From the NCBI GenBank assembly GCA_936440205.1, contig OW387140.1:29199659-29263658 (forward strand): a stretch of 64,000 nucleotides of DNA, read 5' to 3'. The translations under genes were made by a program, and so were the position numbers. The notes beneath the pieces were generated by a model, which was given only the letters and a program-made list of their open reading frames with translations, had not been told where the DNA came from and ran no database searches. Origin of the DNA: Lepidonotus clava (taxonomy: Eukaryota > Annelida > Polychaeta > Phyllodocida > Polynoidae). Shown piece by piece: positions 48,535 through 58,524 of this stretch. The stretch's first letter is position 1, and every line of letters starts with the position of its first letter.

Positions 48535-48799
48535 CCAGGCTAGGAAAATTCGTCCATTTTTCTGGTCGTCAGAGGACAACCAATAATAAAGATCTGGTTG
48601 TCCTCAAACACTTGCAGGTTGTCCACACATTTTAGGACAAGTTTGAAATAGGCAAACACTAGATATTTAGGAGGGAATTTCACTAATTGCTTTAGAAATA
48701 TCTGGTCGTCAGGAGGACGACCAGAAATCATTTTCTGGTTGTCCACACCCATTTTCTGGTCGTCGAGGACACGTGGACACGCAGATTTTCCTACCCTGG
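48535..48799. mobile_element. Fold-back TIR element (265 bp)
   Basis: Terminal inverted repeats CCAGGSTAGGAAAAT (15 bp, one mismatch) enclose subterminal blocks built from TCTGGTYGTC and its complement, including TCTGGTCGTC-N5-GACGACCAGA near 48700-48725. No coding capacity. A 3-bp ACC may be the target duplication, but this is weak. Superfamily unknown. Confidence 0.7.
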
Positions 48800-50440
48800 A
48801 CCCATCTCAGAAAAAGGGGGAAAATAGTTGATAAAAATGGGGGGAAAAGGGGAGTTTTCTCCTTTTAAATGGGGGGTGGGTGGCTGAGTTGGGCGGACAG
48901 TGGCGGCTTGTGGTGTCGCCGATCGACCAAGCGGCCTGGGTGTTTGATGTGGAAATGGGCCCATTCAGCCTCCCTGAAGCATGATTTTCCACTCGTCGCC
49001 GAGACCAGGGGGACACTATCTCCCCTCAGACAGTCAACTCGGCGCGCCCTTTCATCCCCAGGCCCTATGCCCGGTAGAGACGCAGGGGTGGGGTGGTGAT
49101 CCCCAAACGCCCTCTAACTTTCGTCGTCCTCACCCCTAACTCCCCCACTGTCACCCCGCTCACCCCCCGCCGTCTCCATGGTGACCCACTGGAGGAATGC
49201 CTTCACAGGTGGCAGCACTGTCGTCGGTCAGAAGGGCCCACCTTTCGGTCTTGGGGGCAGGGTGGTAGGCGGCAGTGGCGCCGTCGACGACGATATTCGA
49301 TAACCATTAAAAACATTTATGCCCCTTAGTCTAGCTGTACATATATATATGTCATTTTTATTCAGAATACTAAGGTATTCTCATGATTGTTTTGTATTTG
49401 AAATGTTCATTTTCGGGAAATGTAACCATGGAGGAATCAATGTATGTTCTGATACTATTTTCAAATAATTTGTTTATAATGCTTGGGATTTTAAGATTGC
49501 AGGGAATTTTATGTATAAATTACAAAAGGCGAACGGGGCTTCACTGGGATGCAGTCTCCACGCTGGTCGCTTGGTTGACGCATCAGTATCCACTATAATA
49601 CATCCATGTACCCGCCACGCTGGTGAGATGATGTACCTCTTTATCATGTGAAGGATTAGGCAGGCCCAGTCCCAATCTCTATCGTGATTATGACCTTACA
49701 CCGAAGAAAGTTGAAAGGTCCTTGAAGAGTACTTTATAAGATATATTAATCATATGTTCATGTGAGGCCAACATTATGTGCAGATACTGTACAAAACATC
49801 CTAAACATGCCCAAGCCTTTGGGCAACTTGTCATGAGATAAAAACATGGGAATTAAATACCTACAAAACTTTGACCATTAAGACATTAAAATGCGAGGAA
49901 AGCGTTGTTAAATTACAGAGGTTCATTTAGTGTTTTTATATTGACAGTGTAGTCCTATCGTCGTTACGCCCTCACAAAAACATAGACTAGAAGAAAAAGT
50001 ACCTGGAATTACACTTGCCATAAAATAAGAAATCTCAGATTCGCAATCGCCCATAAAGAGGCTGGTTTTAACAGTGCACAGATAATGGAGAATTGTAAAT
50101 GCCACCGCGTATGACTGAATGTCCCAAACACAAGAAAATGCAATCTTTTGTTTTGTAAATCAATATACTGTCTCAAATGTCTGCAGGTGTAAAGTTTTAA
50201 ATGAGGTTTCGATTTGGCTCAGGCGTACGTGAGAGTTTCATATTTTATTGTTATTAATTTGCCATAAAATTGGACACACTATAACGTATCTTTCATTTAT
50301 TTCTGCCGCATAAAATATCCAGGTCTTGCAGTGAACACTCGGTACTCCTGCAACTTGCCCTGGCTGTAATTGCCTCAAATTGTATACAAGACGTAGTCTA
50401 CGGCGGACGTCTACATCAAAGGAAACCAATACCCCTGGGA
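48800..50440. other. Noncoding; GC-rich 48.85-49.3 kb
   Basis: No gene is seen. The GC-rich part has an ACTGGAGGAATGCC phrase and a CGTCGACGACG run. 49300-50400 is AT-rich and plain. Confidence 0.5.
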
Positions 50441-50523
50441 GCGTCATAATGACGTAGCCATGACGTCATTACGGCCCCATCACGCGCCGCCCGCCCTGGA
50501 GGAGCAGTGGTTGACTCCACGTG
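50426..50523. promoter_or_regulatory. Promoter-like CRE cluster
   Basis: A CCAAT box (50426-50430) is followed by GCGTCAT (50441-50447), TGACGTA (50450-50456) and a perfect CRE TGACGTCA (50461-50468), then CpG-rich DNA and a CACGTG (50518-50523). Three CREB/ATF-type sites in 28 bp is a strong cluster. A nonamer (GAGCTGCTC) lies at 50723-50731. No exon can be assigned. Confidence 0.4.
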
Positions 50524-51365
50524 TCTGCACGTAACGCCCGGGGCGTGTCTCCTGAGCCGGCCAGGTCACTGTGTGTCTAACCCTGGAGGCTCCACGGTCT
50601 AACTGCCTCTCACTGCCCCGAGAAATTAACCCCAGTAAGATCAATATATACCGAGTGTTCTCAGTCTAGGGCCGGGGGCCGGGAGTGGGCGCCATAATAA
50701 ACAGAGCTGGTGAGCTGACGATGAGCTGCTCATGTATCTTAAGGTTGATACAAGCCATATTGTTACTGCCTGCTACAGTGCAGAGTGCTCAAAATTACCA
50801 ATATTTTCAGTCTATTGGGTTACTTTGTTATGCGTAGCGCATAAAATAGTATTGAGTATAATTGCAACCCAAACTCCTGATAGTTTTTCTTCCTTGCCCT
50901 TCTTTGGTTCAATCTAACCGAAACAATAATAATTCATTTTGAAATAGAACTATACTGTACCTTAAGTGAATTTAATATATACGGTTATTCTAGACAACAA
51001 GAGTAGAAGGGACTCGTTGTTCTAGACAACATGAACCACATACCGAAAAGATAACTAAAAGAGACAACACCTGTACATGTAATTAGTGACATTCCTGGAT
51101 ATGTTGTATCCTATTACATTGACAGGGGAACCATTTTCCATGAAGTTTGCCGAGTAACCCCGGTCCTTCTGAAGTATATCTGATGGAATTATTCCGTGAA
51201 CATCACAAAGCTTTGTGAACACAATGACAAAGGATATAGTACGACGTATCTATAGGTACAGAATGCTACCAAAGAGAATCTTGTAATTACAACCCATCTT
51301 ATATTCATTTGCCCCTTGATTATAGATAAGGCAACCTTGAAAGTCAAATTAGTACAATAGGTACC
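50524..51365. other. Noncoding; one nonamer copy
   Basis: GC-rich to about 50740, with CCCTGGAGG words and the nonamer at 50723; AT-rich beyond. A phrase TTCTAGACAACA(A/T)GA occurs twice (about 50988 and 51020). Confidence 0.5.
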
Positions 51366-51402
51366 ACATACCTACAAAAAGGCAAATGGGAAAAGGGTGT
51401 GT
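51366..51402 (-). promoter_or_regulatory. Recursive-splicing ratchet site 3 (zero-length exon)
   Basis: On the minus strand a pyrimidine-rich run (CCCTTTTCCCATTTGCC, then TTTTTGTAG) joins GTATGTGG directly at 51371/51372. The acceptor uses TAG rather than CAG, which is common in real 3' splice sites. It lies only 2.2 kb from site 4, so the pair could also delimit a short alternative or recursive-exon region. Confidence 0.45.
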
Positions 51403-53122
51403 CTCTGGGACAAGATTAAAACTAATGTAATACTCAGAAGATCCAACATTTGCGTGTGATACAAAAATTATAAACATGCATACCCATCACAATAGTAACT
51501 GTCTCACAAAGTTTTAGGTGATTTATTGATGTTATAACTCAGCTATAAGACGGCAAAGACGGCAGTGTTTTATTACTACCATGAGAGATCAGTCAGTTCA
51601 GCCGCCTCCTCCCAACAATCACACAACCCTACAGCCTTCCTCCATACCCTAGAAAACAGGAACGTCGCCAGCCTCTTCTCCTCCAGGCTTCTCCAGTTGG
51701 TATAACCCCCGTTGTCACGCACCCCTGGCTCCAGGCCGACGCCAGCCAATATAGAAGCACGGAAGGGGCCCACTCCCTGCCATCGTAATTCTGCCAGGAA
51801 CCATCAAACCGTTTTTAATCTATATCCATTCAGAACTGTCTTCCTAGCATTGCCTTTTTTGTGATACAATAAATAGTAAGAATATCACATTATGTGGTGG
51901 ACGCTTCTCACTCTAGTATACATTTATATCTAGGTTATAAAACCATCAGTATGTACGAACGGACCTAACGGAAATGCTGGCAATAATGATAAATGAGATA
52001 ATACACATGTCCACAGGAAACTCAGTGTTTTGTGACACCACTGTCAGTCTTTTTTCGTTCCTTATCGTATGAATACACAGTCGTATTTTGCTAGTTTTTA
52101 ACTGTGGAGAACAGGTTTGTTCCCCTAATAAATTCACATACAGTGTATTACCATAGACCTCCCACCGTCTCATTCAATGAAGTATTTGACATGTTAGCTA
52201 ATAAAGGATGCGTCTTCCTTTGATGACATATACCATCTCTTTACCATACATTTATTCCTAATCAAGGACAGAATAAGGCCACTCAGGGCCGTGAGATAGC
52301 TCAGTGCTATTCTCTTTTTCCCTCTTATCAAAGCATAAAAAGACATTCATCAAATGACCCATCCCATCTTCCCAGCAGTACACATCTACAGTCCGACCCT
52401 TTTGGTGGGGCCATCAAAGAGTGGGTACAGTGAGAGGAAGGGTCGGTCTACCCCTGAGGCAGTATCACTTTAGCACAGGTCCCCCTCCCAGTCAGTAACA
52501 GATAGGCCTCTTCTCATCTCTGTACCTTTGTGTCAGCTACCTCTGTGTCCTCCGGGCAGCAGAAGGTAAGAGGCAGGCAGCCCTTAATGGCGAGGGTAAG
52601 GGGTGACGATTACCGGCTATAGTGTCACTAACTAGACGTCGCGAGCAGTTCACACGCAACCACGTATAAGGCCTCTTTGACAAGTTGATCAGTCTGGAAC
52701 TATGGAAACCAAGGATGTAATTTATACATTTGCTTTTTAATAATTTGTTTTTCTTTTCTTTCAAGAGTCTTTAATTTGTATCTTTAATTTGCTAAAAAAA
52801 AAAAAAAAAAAATCTTCGAGTTGGAGGGCCTAAAGAGTTATTTGGAACTATTCGAGTGTTATGAGTAGGAATACTAGGATGCACAAGTCCATCCATGTCC
52901 CCATGTCCCTATCCCTCCCTGCTGCTTACATTACCCCAGGTGTAATTCAACAAGCTCTTTTTCCGATCCCAACAGCCAATCAGATGCCTCCTCATTCTTC
53001 TCCGCTAACAGACGGCCTTCCGGTAGCCCAGCAGGGCGTCGTCGTCTAGGACGTACATCACCATGGGATCTGGTCACTTGTCGTGAATAGGCAACTCGGC
53101 AATGTAATTACTCCCTAAGCTC
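51403..53122. other. Noncoding; A19 run, weak tRNA-box-like phrase
   Basis: No gene is seen. TAGCTCAGTGCT near 52297 resembles an internal A box of a tRNA-derived SINE, but no B box follows. CCGACCCTT/AAGGGTCGG (52393-52401, 52438-52446) forms a 9-bp stem. An A run lies at about 52794-52812 without a visible target duplication. Confidence 0.4.
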
Positions 53123-53332
53123 GAGCAGCTCCGAGCAGCTCTGATAAACTGCTGACTAGACGGTCCAGTCTACCTGCCGCACTGACCTACCCCTCACCGC
53201 GGCCAGGGCATATTAATTTATCCGGCTATACGTGGGGACGGCTTGTATAGTTAGCCCTAACAATGTGGCCGGTGGTTTGTCATCGTTAGGCGAGCTGCTC
53301 CCTCCATACATCACTGTCCGGCCGAGCAGCTC
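53123..53332. promoter_or_regulatory. Nonamer cluster (4 copies)
   Basis: Exact copies at 53123 and 53133 (10 bp apart), 53292 (complement form) and 53324, plus a truncated copy (GAGCAGA) right after the last. The patch is CpG-rich and lies about 200 bp from ratchet site 4. Confidence 0.55.
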
Positions 53333-53536
53333 CGAGCAGAACGTGACCTTCATCCCCCGACATGAACTCATCCATACTACTCTTTGAAACAAAGTCTAAA
53401 GTTTAAATCTTCTAAGAGAAAACTCATACTAAAAAAAAGATGGTACTGGCGGGGTGTGTGTAAATATAGAAAGGTTATTTGTAACTTGACTCACGACTCT
53501 GATGAGTGAAACTGACAGGAGCTCAGTCCTCTCGGT

Positions 53537-53571
53537 ACATACCTGAAAATACACAAAAAGAGGTCATTAGA
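53537..53571 (-). promoter_or_regulatory. Recursive-splicing ratchet site 4 (zero-length exon)
   Basis: On the minus strand the order is a CTAAT branchpoint-like motif (complement of 53566-53570), GACC, a T-rich tract ending in TATTTTCAG, and GTATGTACC at once. The junction is 53542/53543. Branchpoint distance, pyrimidine tract, CAG and donor are all at consensus spacing. Confidence 0.5.
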
Positions 53572-54140
53572 ATAAGGTTGCAAAAAGTGAAATTTAATCA
53601 AAGAAATATAAAAACATAATTAACATTATGAGTCTGCTTGGATGCTGTATTTTATTGCATCCAACAGTAATACTTCTTCAGAAAGAGAACTTTACAATAT
53701 AGAAAAAGACAATACGTAAAGAACAGTTCTACAGTTTTTTACCATTCAGGCATCTACGTGTTTTAATTACATTTGCTTCAATGAGTCATACCAGATATAT
53801 ATCTATCATGACAACCCGCCCACATGCAATTATATCGACGTTACGAGTTGGCAGGTCAAAAAAACAATACCACAATATCAGGTCAAAAAAACACTACGGC
53901 AATACCAGACCACGGCCTGCAGACTGACTAACAGTGTCACGTATGGAATCGGAATTATCCAACGGGTGATGACGAGTTGTGACAGATGGGCCAGTATCAA
54001 TATTTCACCGGCCGGCTGCCACAAACCCGGCAGGGGTGTGGTGCCTGGGCAGTTTAACAGTTAGAGGTTATGTTTGAAACATTCAGTAGTGACGCTCATG
54101 ATATTCAGCACTCTGATACTCGGATAGCAATTTACCCTGG
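53572..54140. other. Noncoding; 27-bp duplication at 53.85 kb
   Basis: AGGTCAAAAAAAC occurs at 53853 and 53880 within a 27-bp direct duplication. Otherwise AT-rich and plain. Confidence 0.5.
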
Positions 54141-54522
54141 AGATGAAATGTCTGGGGGATAAATTAGAATACTCTGAAGATTCAATGCCTCAGTGTCTGG
54201 GGGATAATTATATGGCACACGGAAGATTCAATGTCTTGGAGATAACATTATAGTATTCTTAAGACTCAATGTCAGGGAGATATATTATGGCACTCTGAAG
54301 ATCCAATGTCTGGGAGATAACATTATGGTATTCTGAAGATTCAGTGTCAGGGAGATATATCATAGCACTCTGAAGATTCAATGTCTGGGAGATCCATTAT
54401 AGCACTCTGAAGATACAATGTCTGGGAGATAACATTATAGAACTCTGAAGAATCAATGTCTGAGCGTTACAAGCGTATAACACTCTAAAGATCCAATGTC
54501 TGGGAGTTACATTATAGCACTC
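54141..54522 (+). repeat. 37-38 bp minisatellite, about 10 units
   Basis: Units of the form GAAGATTCAATGTCTGGGAG followed by ATAACATTATAGCACTCT. Neighbouring units differ by 10-20%, with alternating sub-variants (GTCAGGGAGATATAT versus GTCTGGGAGATAACA), suggesting expansion as a two-unit block. No frame runs through it. Confidence 0.9.
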
Positions 54523-56993
54523 AAAAGAAATCACATTTTCCCTATGCTGAGCGCACACGATCCTGTACAATTGACTTAGGCAGATTACTTTTCTTTCCCT
54601 TTCACATTCTGGTTATTACCATTCAGTATCACGGTGACGTGGCTTGTAGACTCAGCCGCGATCATCCCAGCCTCTCCCTATACACCTATTCTGATTCCAA
54701 CCCACACCGCCGTCAACATGATACCATGGGGCGGTGCGGGCAGGGCAAACACTGCTAAACCCACTGTCACGTCTCACTCCCCGACCAGCCTGCAGGGTGA
54801 CAGTGGGCTGACCAGCCACAGGAGGACTCCTCCAGGCGCTCATCGATTGGTGCTTTGCGATCATCCACTACTGGAGGATCCAGATTTTCTTGGTCATCTA
54901 GGGAGGGGTTGGGGTGCAGGCTGCTGTCTGTTTAGATTTTGTTTTGATATTTTTGTATTTGTTCTTCTTCAAAGTAGTCTGATCTTAAAGACGTTACAAT
55001 TTTAATTTTACAAAGTAGATCAATTCAGTATTTGTAAATTATCAAGTATATATACTGTATAACATCTGTTGAAACCTTTAGTTTAAGACGATTATCTAAT
55101 TTCAAGTAACAAATTCAAGAAAGATTAAAGGGCTAAGGCGTGATTTCATACTTTTAGCCGGTGAATGCCCTTCCCCATTGCACACACACAAACACCAATA
55201 AATCCCAACTCACCCACTCAATCCAAAACCTCTGAAATACAATCAATATGCCTCAAACATTATCCCCCATACCATACCACCACTGACTCCAGCACCATAC
55301 CGCCACACAACCCTCAAACGAAGTGGGACCCATCCTCTCCAGCCTCCGCCTCCTCTTCTATCCCCACAATCTAATTTGGCCACAGGATTCCCAGACAACA
55401 GGGTTACTTCGCCCCGTCTCGGTCAATATTATTCGCCGAGACCGATTAATTAGAGCGGCGCATTGCCCGCCCACCCGTCACTGTTTGCCGAACAAGCCCT
55501 CGGCTGGGGGTCTGAATGCAGGCAGGACGGTCCCCTACAAACGGAGGACGCTGAGAGGGCTCCAACAAACGGAGGACGCTCAGAAAAGGGCCTCTCCTAC
55601 TGCCACACGTCGATGCTGGCACATTACAGAACGGGGAAATCTTATCTCTGTCGCCATATAGGCTTCATTAGAGCACGCCCCCTGCGCAATACCACGCCTT
55701 ATTGATCCGTCTCACAAAAACTACTTATGATTGGACGAGGTGGAACATGCCATCAGCCAATGGGCGGGCTGCTAGCACACCTCCAGTGTATAGCAGAGAT
55801 AAGTCGTGGCCTCCCCGTCCCCCGGGACCCCCCAGAGGATGCTTTTGATGTTGGGGTTGCTGTTGAAAACACCAGTATTGATCCTTGGCTGTCGGCTGGG
55901 ATTACTTCACACGTATCTGGTGGTGAAAGGCGATACGCCGCACGCTCCCGTGAAACAATGCGGCGCGGGGATCGCTGGCCTGCCTGTCCTTGGCACCAAG
56001 TGGGGTGACGAGAGGTCATCCAGCCATCAAGGGGCGAATTGCCTTCCAATGCTAACCGTTCATTCTTGAATTTCGTCAATATACATGTTTAAAACGTAAG
56101 AATTCAGATCTTTCACACACTTTATGAAAGTTTTGCGATATTTCCTAGAAATATTCTTATTTTTACACCTGATATTTTTTTCCCTTCATTTATTGTTATA
56201 CAAACTCATGTAGATAACAAACCTTCGTGATACTAGTCTTTGGTAAATTTGTCTGCTTCGAAACGTGAACATGTCCCATTTTTAATCGCTACTCTAACTG
56301 TACTTAAGAAATTCCGATAATCAAGGAAAGTGACAAAATCAAATCAAAATGATTGGATTTGGGGGAAATCCATCTTAAGTTTTCTGGAGTTTCATGGAAA
56401 AACATGCGGGAAAATGCATGGGCTTTGAGCAATTACGATAATTACTTTCAGAGTCCTTAAATAGTGAGTAGTTTAATTTTCTGTGTTCATTCACGTTTCG
56501 GACCAATACCCGTTCCCTGGGATTAGACCTCAGAGGTGCTCAGCTCGACCCCAATTTGACTGAGCTGCTCGCCTTAGCAGGTCAGGAGACGTATATCAGA
56601 AAATGGCTATACACTGAAAATATTGATTTTTTTCCTCTCCCAAATGCTATGTTTGTTAGAAACAAATACCTCAAATGCCCTTCATATGATATAATTATTG
56701 CCCTTTATCCAACAATAATACCAAAAGCCGGTCGTTATCACAAATGTTGGCACAAGTAGCTGCCACGGGTGCATGGTCCTAAAAGGTATGCACCCGGCCA
56801 ATAATTCCGTTATTTCGGACACAAGTTGGCATGCACCAGAGTCGCCTCGTTTGCCTGGCGAAAACATGAATCAGTAACATTGTACTAATAGCTTAGCACT
56901 TTTAATATATCATCATGATGTATAATCTAACAAGGATCAGGCTTAGCAAGTCTATGTCTAGTCTACTTCTAGAAAGAAATATCTTACGCTCCC
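54523..56993. other. Noncoding; GC patches at 54.65-54.9 and 55.4-56.0 kb
   Basis: No gene is seen. The phrase ACAAACGGAGGACGCT is duplicated 28 bp apart (55537, 55565). A partial CTCF-like word (GCAGGGGGCGTG on the minus strand) lies near 55675-55686. A nonamer (GAGCTGCTC) lies at 56562-56570. Confidence 0.5.
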
Positions 56994-57003
56994 AGCGCCA
57001 CCT
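56993..57003 (-). promoter_or_regulatory. CTCF-like core next to a TATA box
   Basis: CAGCGCCACCTG on the plus strand; CAGGTGGCGCT on the minus strand matches the CTCF core YAGRKGGCRSY. It lies about 10 bp from the TATA box of the LTR-like segment. Confidence 0.3.
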
Positions 57004-57360
57004 GTTAACCAGTATAAAAGGCGTTGCAAAGTGAGGAGCAGGCAGTTTAAGTGAGAATGTCAGCTGAGTAAGTTTAGCAAAAGGAGCTACTTGGAGTTAG
57101 TACATCGACTCCTGCGTAGCAGACTGGAGTTTACCTATACCAACTACCTCGGACTTAGGATTGTGATAGGGCTAAGCACTAGAGCGGTCTAGAATGTGTT
57201 GGAACAACTTGTATTCTAAATGTGGTTGATTGCTGATAGGAGATGGGAGGTGGACTGATGGAGACTTATACATCGTGGCTTTGACTCGGGATGAGATGTT
57301 TATTGAATAAAAACCCTTTCATATTAAGAGCTCCCTCATCGTTCATTTCTTTTGAACTAT
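56994..57360 (+). mobile_element. Possible solo LTR or LTR fragment
   Basis: A TATA box (TATAAAAGG at about 57013-57021) is followed after about 290 bp by a polyadenylation signal (AATAAA near 57306), with LTR-like spacing and a T/C-rich stretch after it. The order and phrasing resemble Ty3-type LTRs of invertebrates. Exact ends and a target duplication could not be fixed, and no internal region is seen. If it is an LTR it is a lone, old remnant. Alternatively it is an unrelated short Pol II unit. Confidence 0.3.
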
Positions 57361-58132
57361 TGGGAAGTGAATGAGCTAACTTTAAACGCAGTCTGATTGA
57401 CTCAGACATTCTGGACAAACGACTCATGGATACTTAGTTATATACTCATCACGCAGTATTAAAACAAAAATTAACAATAGTTCAACATCTACCATTTTTA
57501 GACAAGGCCAATTTGAATTTTATTAATCATCATCAGTTAGCACCACTCTTGACACTTTATCCAGATACTATGACCGTTGTTAAATGAATTTGTCATCGGC
57601 TTTCCAAATCAATTTCCTCCTCCCTCAATCCCTCACCGAGGCTCCCATCACTCATCTACAATAATTTCCTGCTTATGAGACTCTTACATTACCCATTCAC
57701 ATGGCGTGCTTCCCTCACTTATTCACGGTGGACCGTGTATGCAGATACTGCCTTTAGGGGTTAAAAAAGAACATTTCGAGCAAAGAACTTGGATCAGGAA
57801 GAATGGACACTCAGGGTTCTAGCTTTTATTGTTTCCTGTTGTCTACTCCTGGGTACCATTAAGCCTTGATCAGTGCACAAGGAGCCTACTTTCAATATCC
57901 AAATACCTACACAACGACCATGCACCCAATTATGATTTCTTATTATAAGAGCAGCTAGGGGAGTGATTATATAGCCACCAAGAGGGAGTGAACAGTCTTT
58001 ATAAGCACAAGGTCTCTGCTGTGTGTAATAGGCCGGTGCCGTGACGGGCTGATTGGTGCATGTACGACCCGCAGCAGCTACAAGACAAAGACGGCCATCT
58101 GTGAGACAGGATGCCCGTCACGACAGGCCTAT
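57361..58132. other. Noncoding
   Basis: AT-rich unique sequence; nothing is seen. Confidence 0.5.
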
Positions 58133-58524
58133 ATTATGGCTAGTACCACAGGTCCATGGCAAGAACCAATGGCCATGGCTAGTGTCACGGGCTTGTGTCT
58201 AGTACCACTGGGCTGTAGCTAGTATTACAGGCTTATGACTTGTACCACAGGCCGATGCTTTAGTAGTTCCACAGGCCTTATACTAATACCACATACATAT
58301 GGCAAGTTAATTTTAGTACAACAGGCCTATGGCTAGTACCAGACCCATGGCTAGTACCACAGGTCCATGGATAGTACCACAAGTCAATGGCTAGTACCAC
58401 AGGTTAATGGCTAGTATCACAGGCCTATAGCTTGTACAGGTCCATGGCTAGTACCACAGGTCAATGGCTAGTAACATAAGCATATAACTTGTAATACAGG
58501 TCGATGGCTAGTGCCACAGGCTGT
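58133..58524 (+). repeat. 20-bp minisatellite, about 19 units
   Basis: Consensus unit ATGGCTAGTACCACAGGTCC. Units are diverged at the edges and cleaner in the middle (58330-58450), the usual sign of ongoing turnover in the core. No frame of interest. Confidence 0.9.

Noticed and set aside
52780-52815. A19 run as a retroposon tail
   Set aside because: No target duplication could be found on either side, unlike at 44.3 kb.
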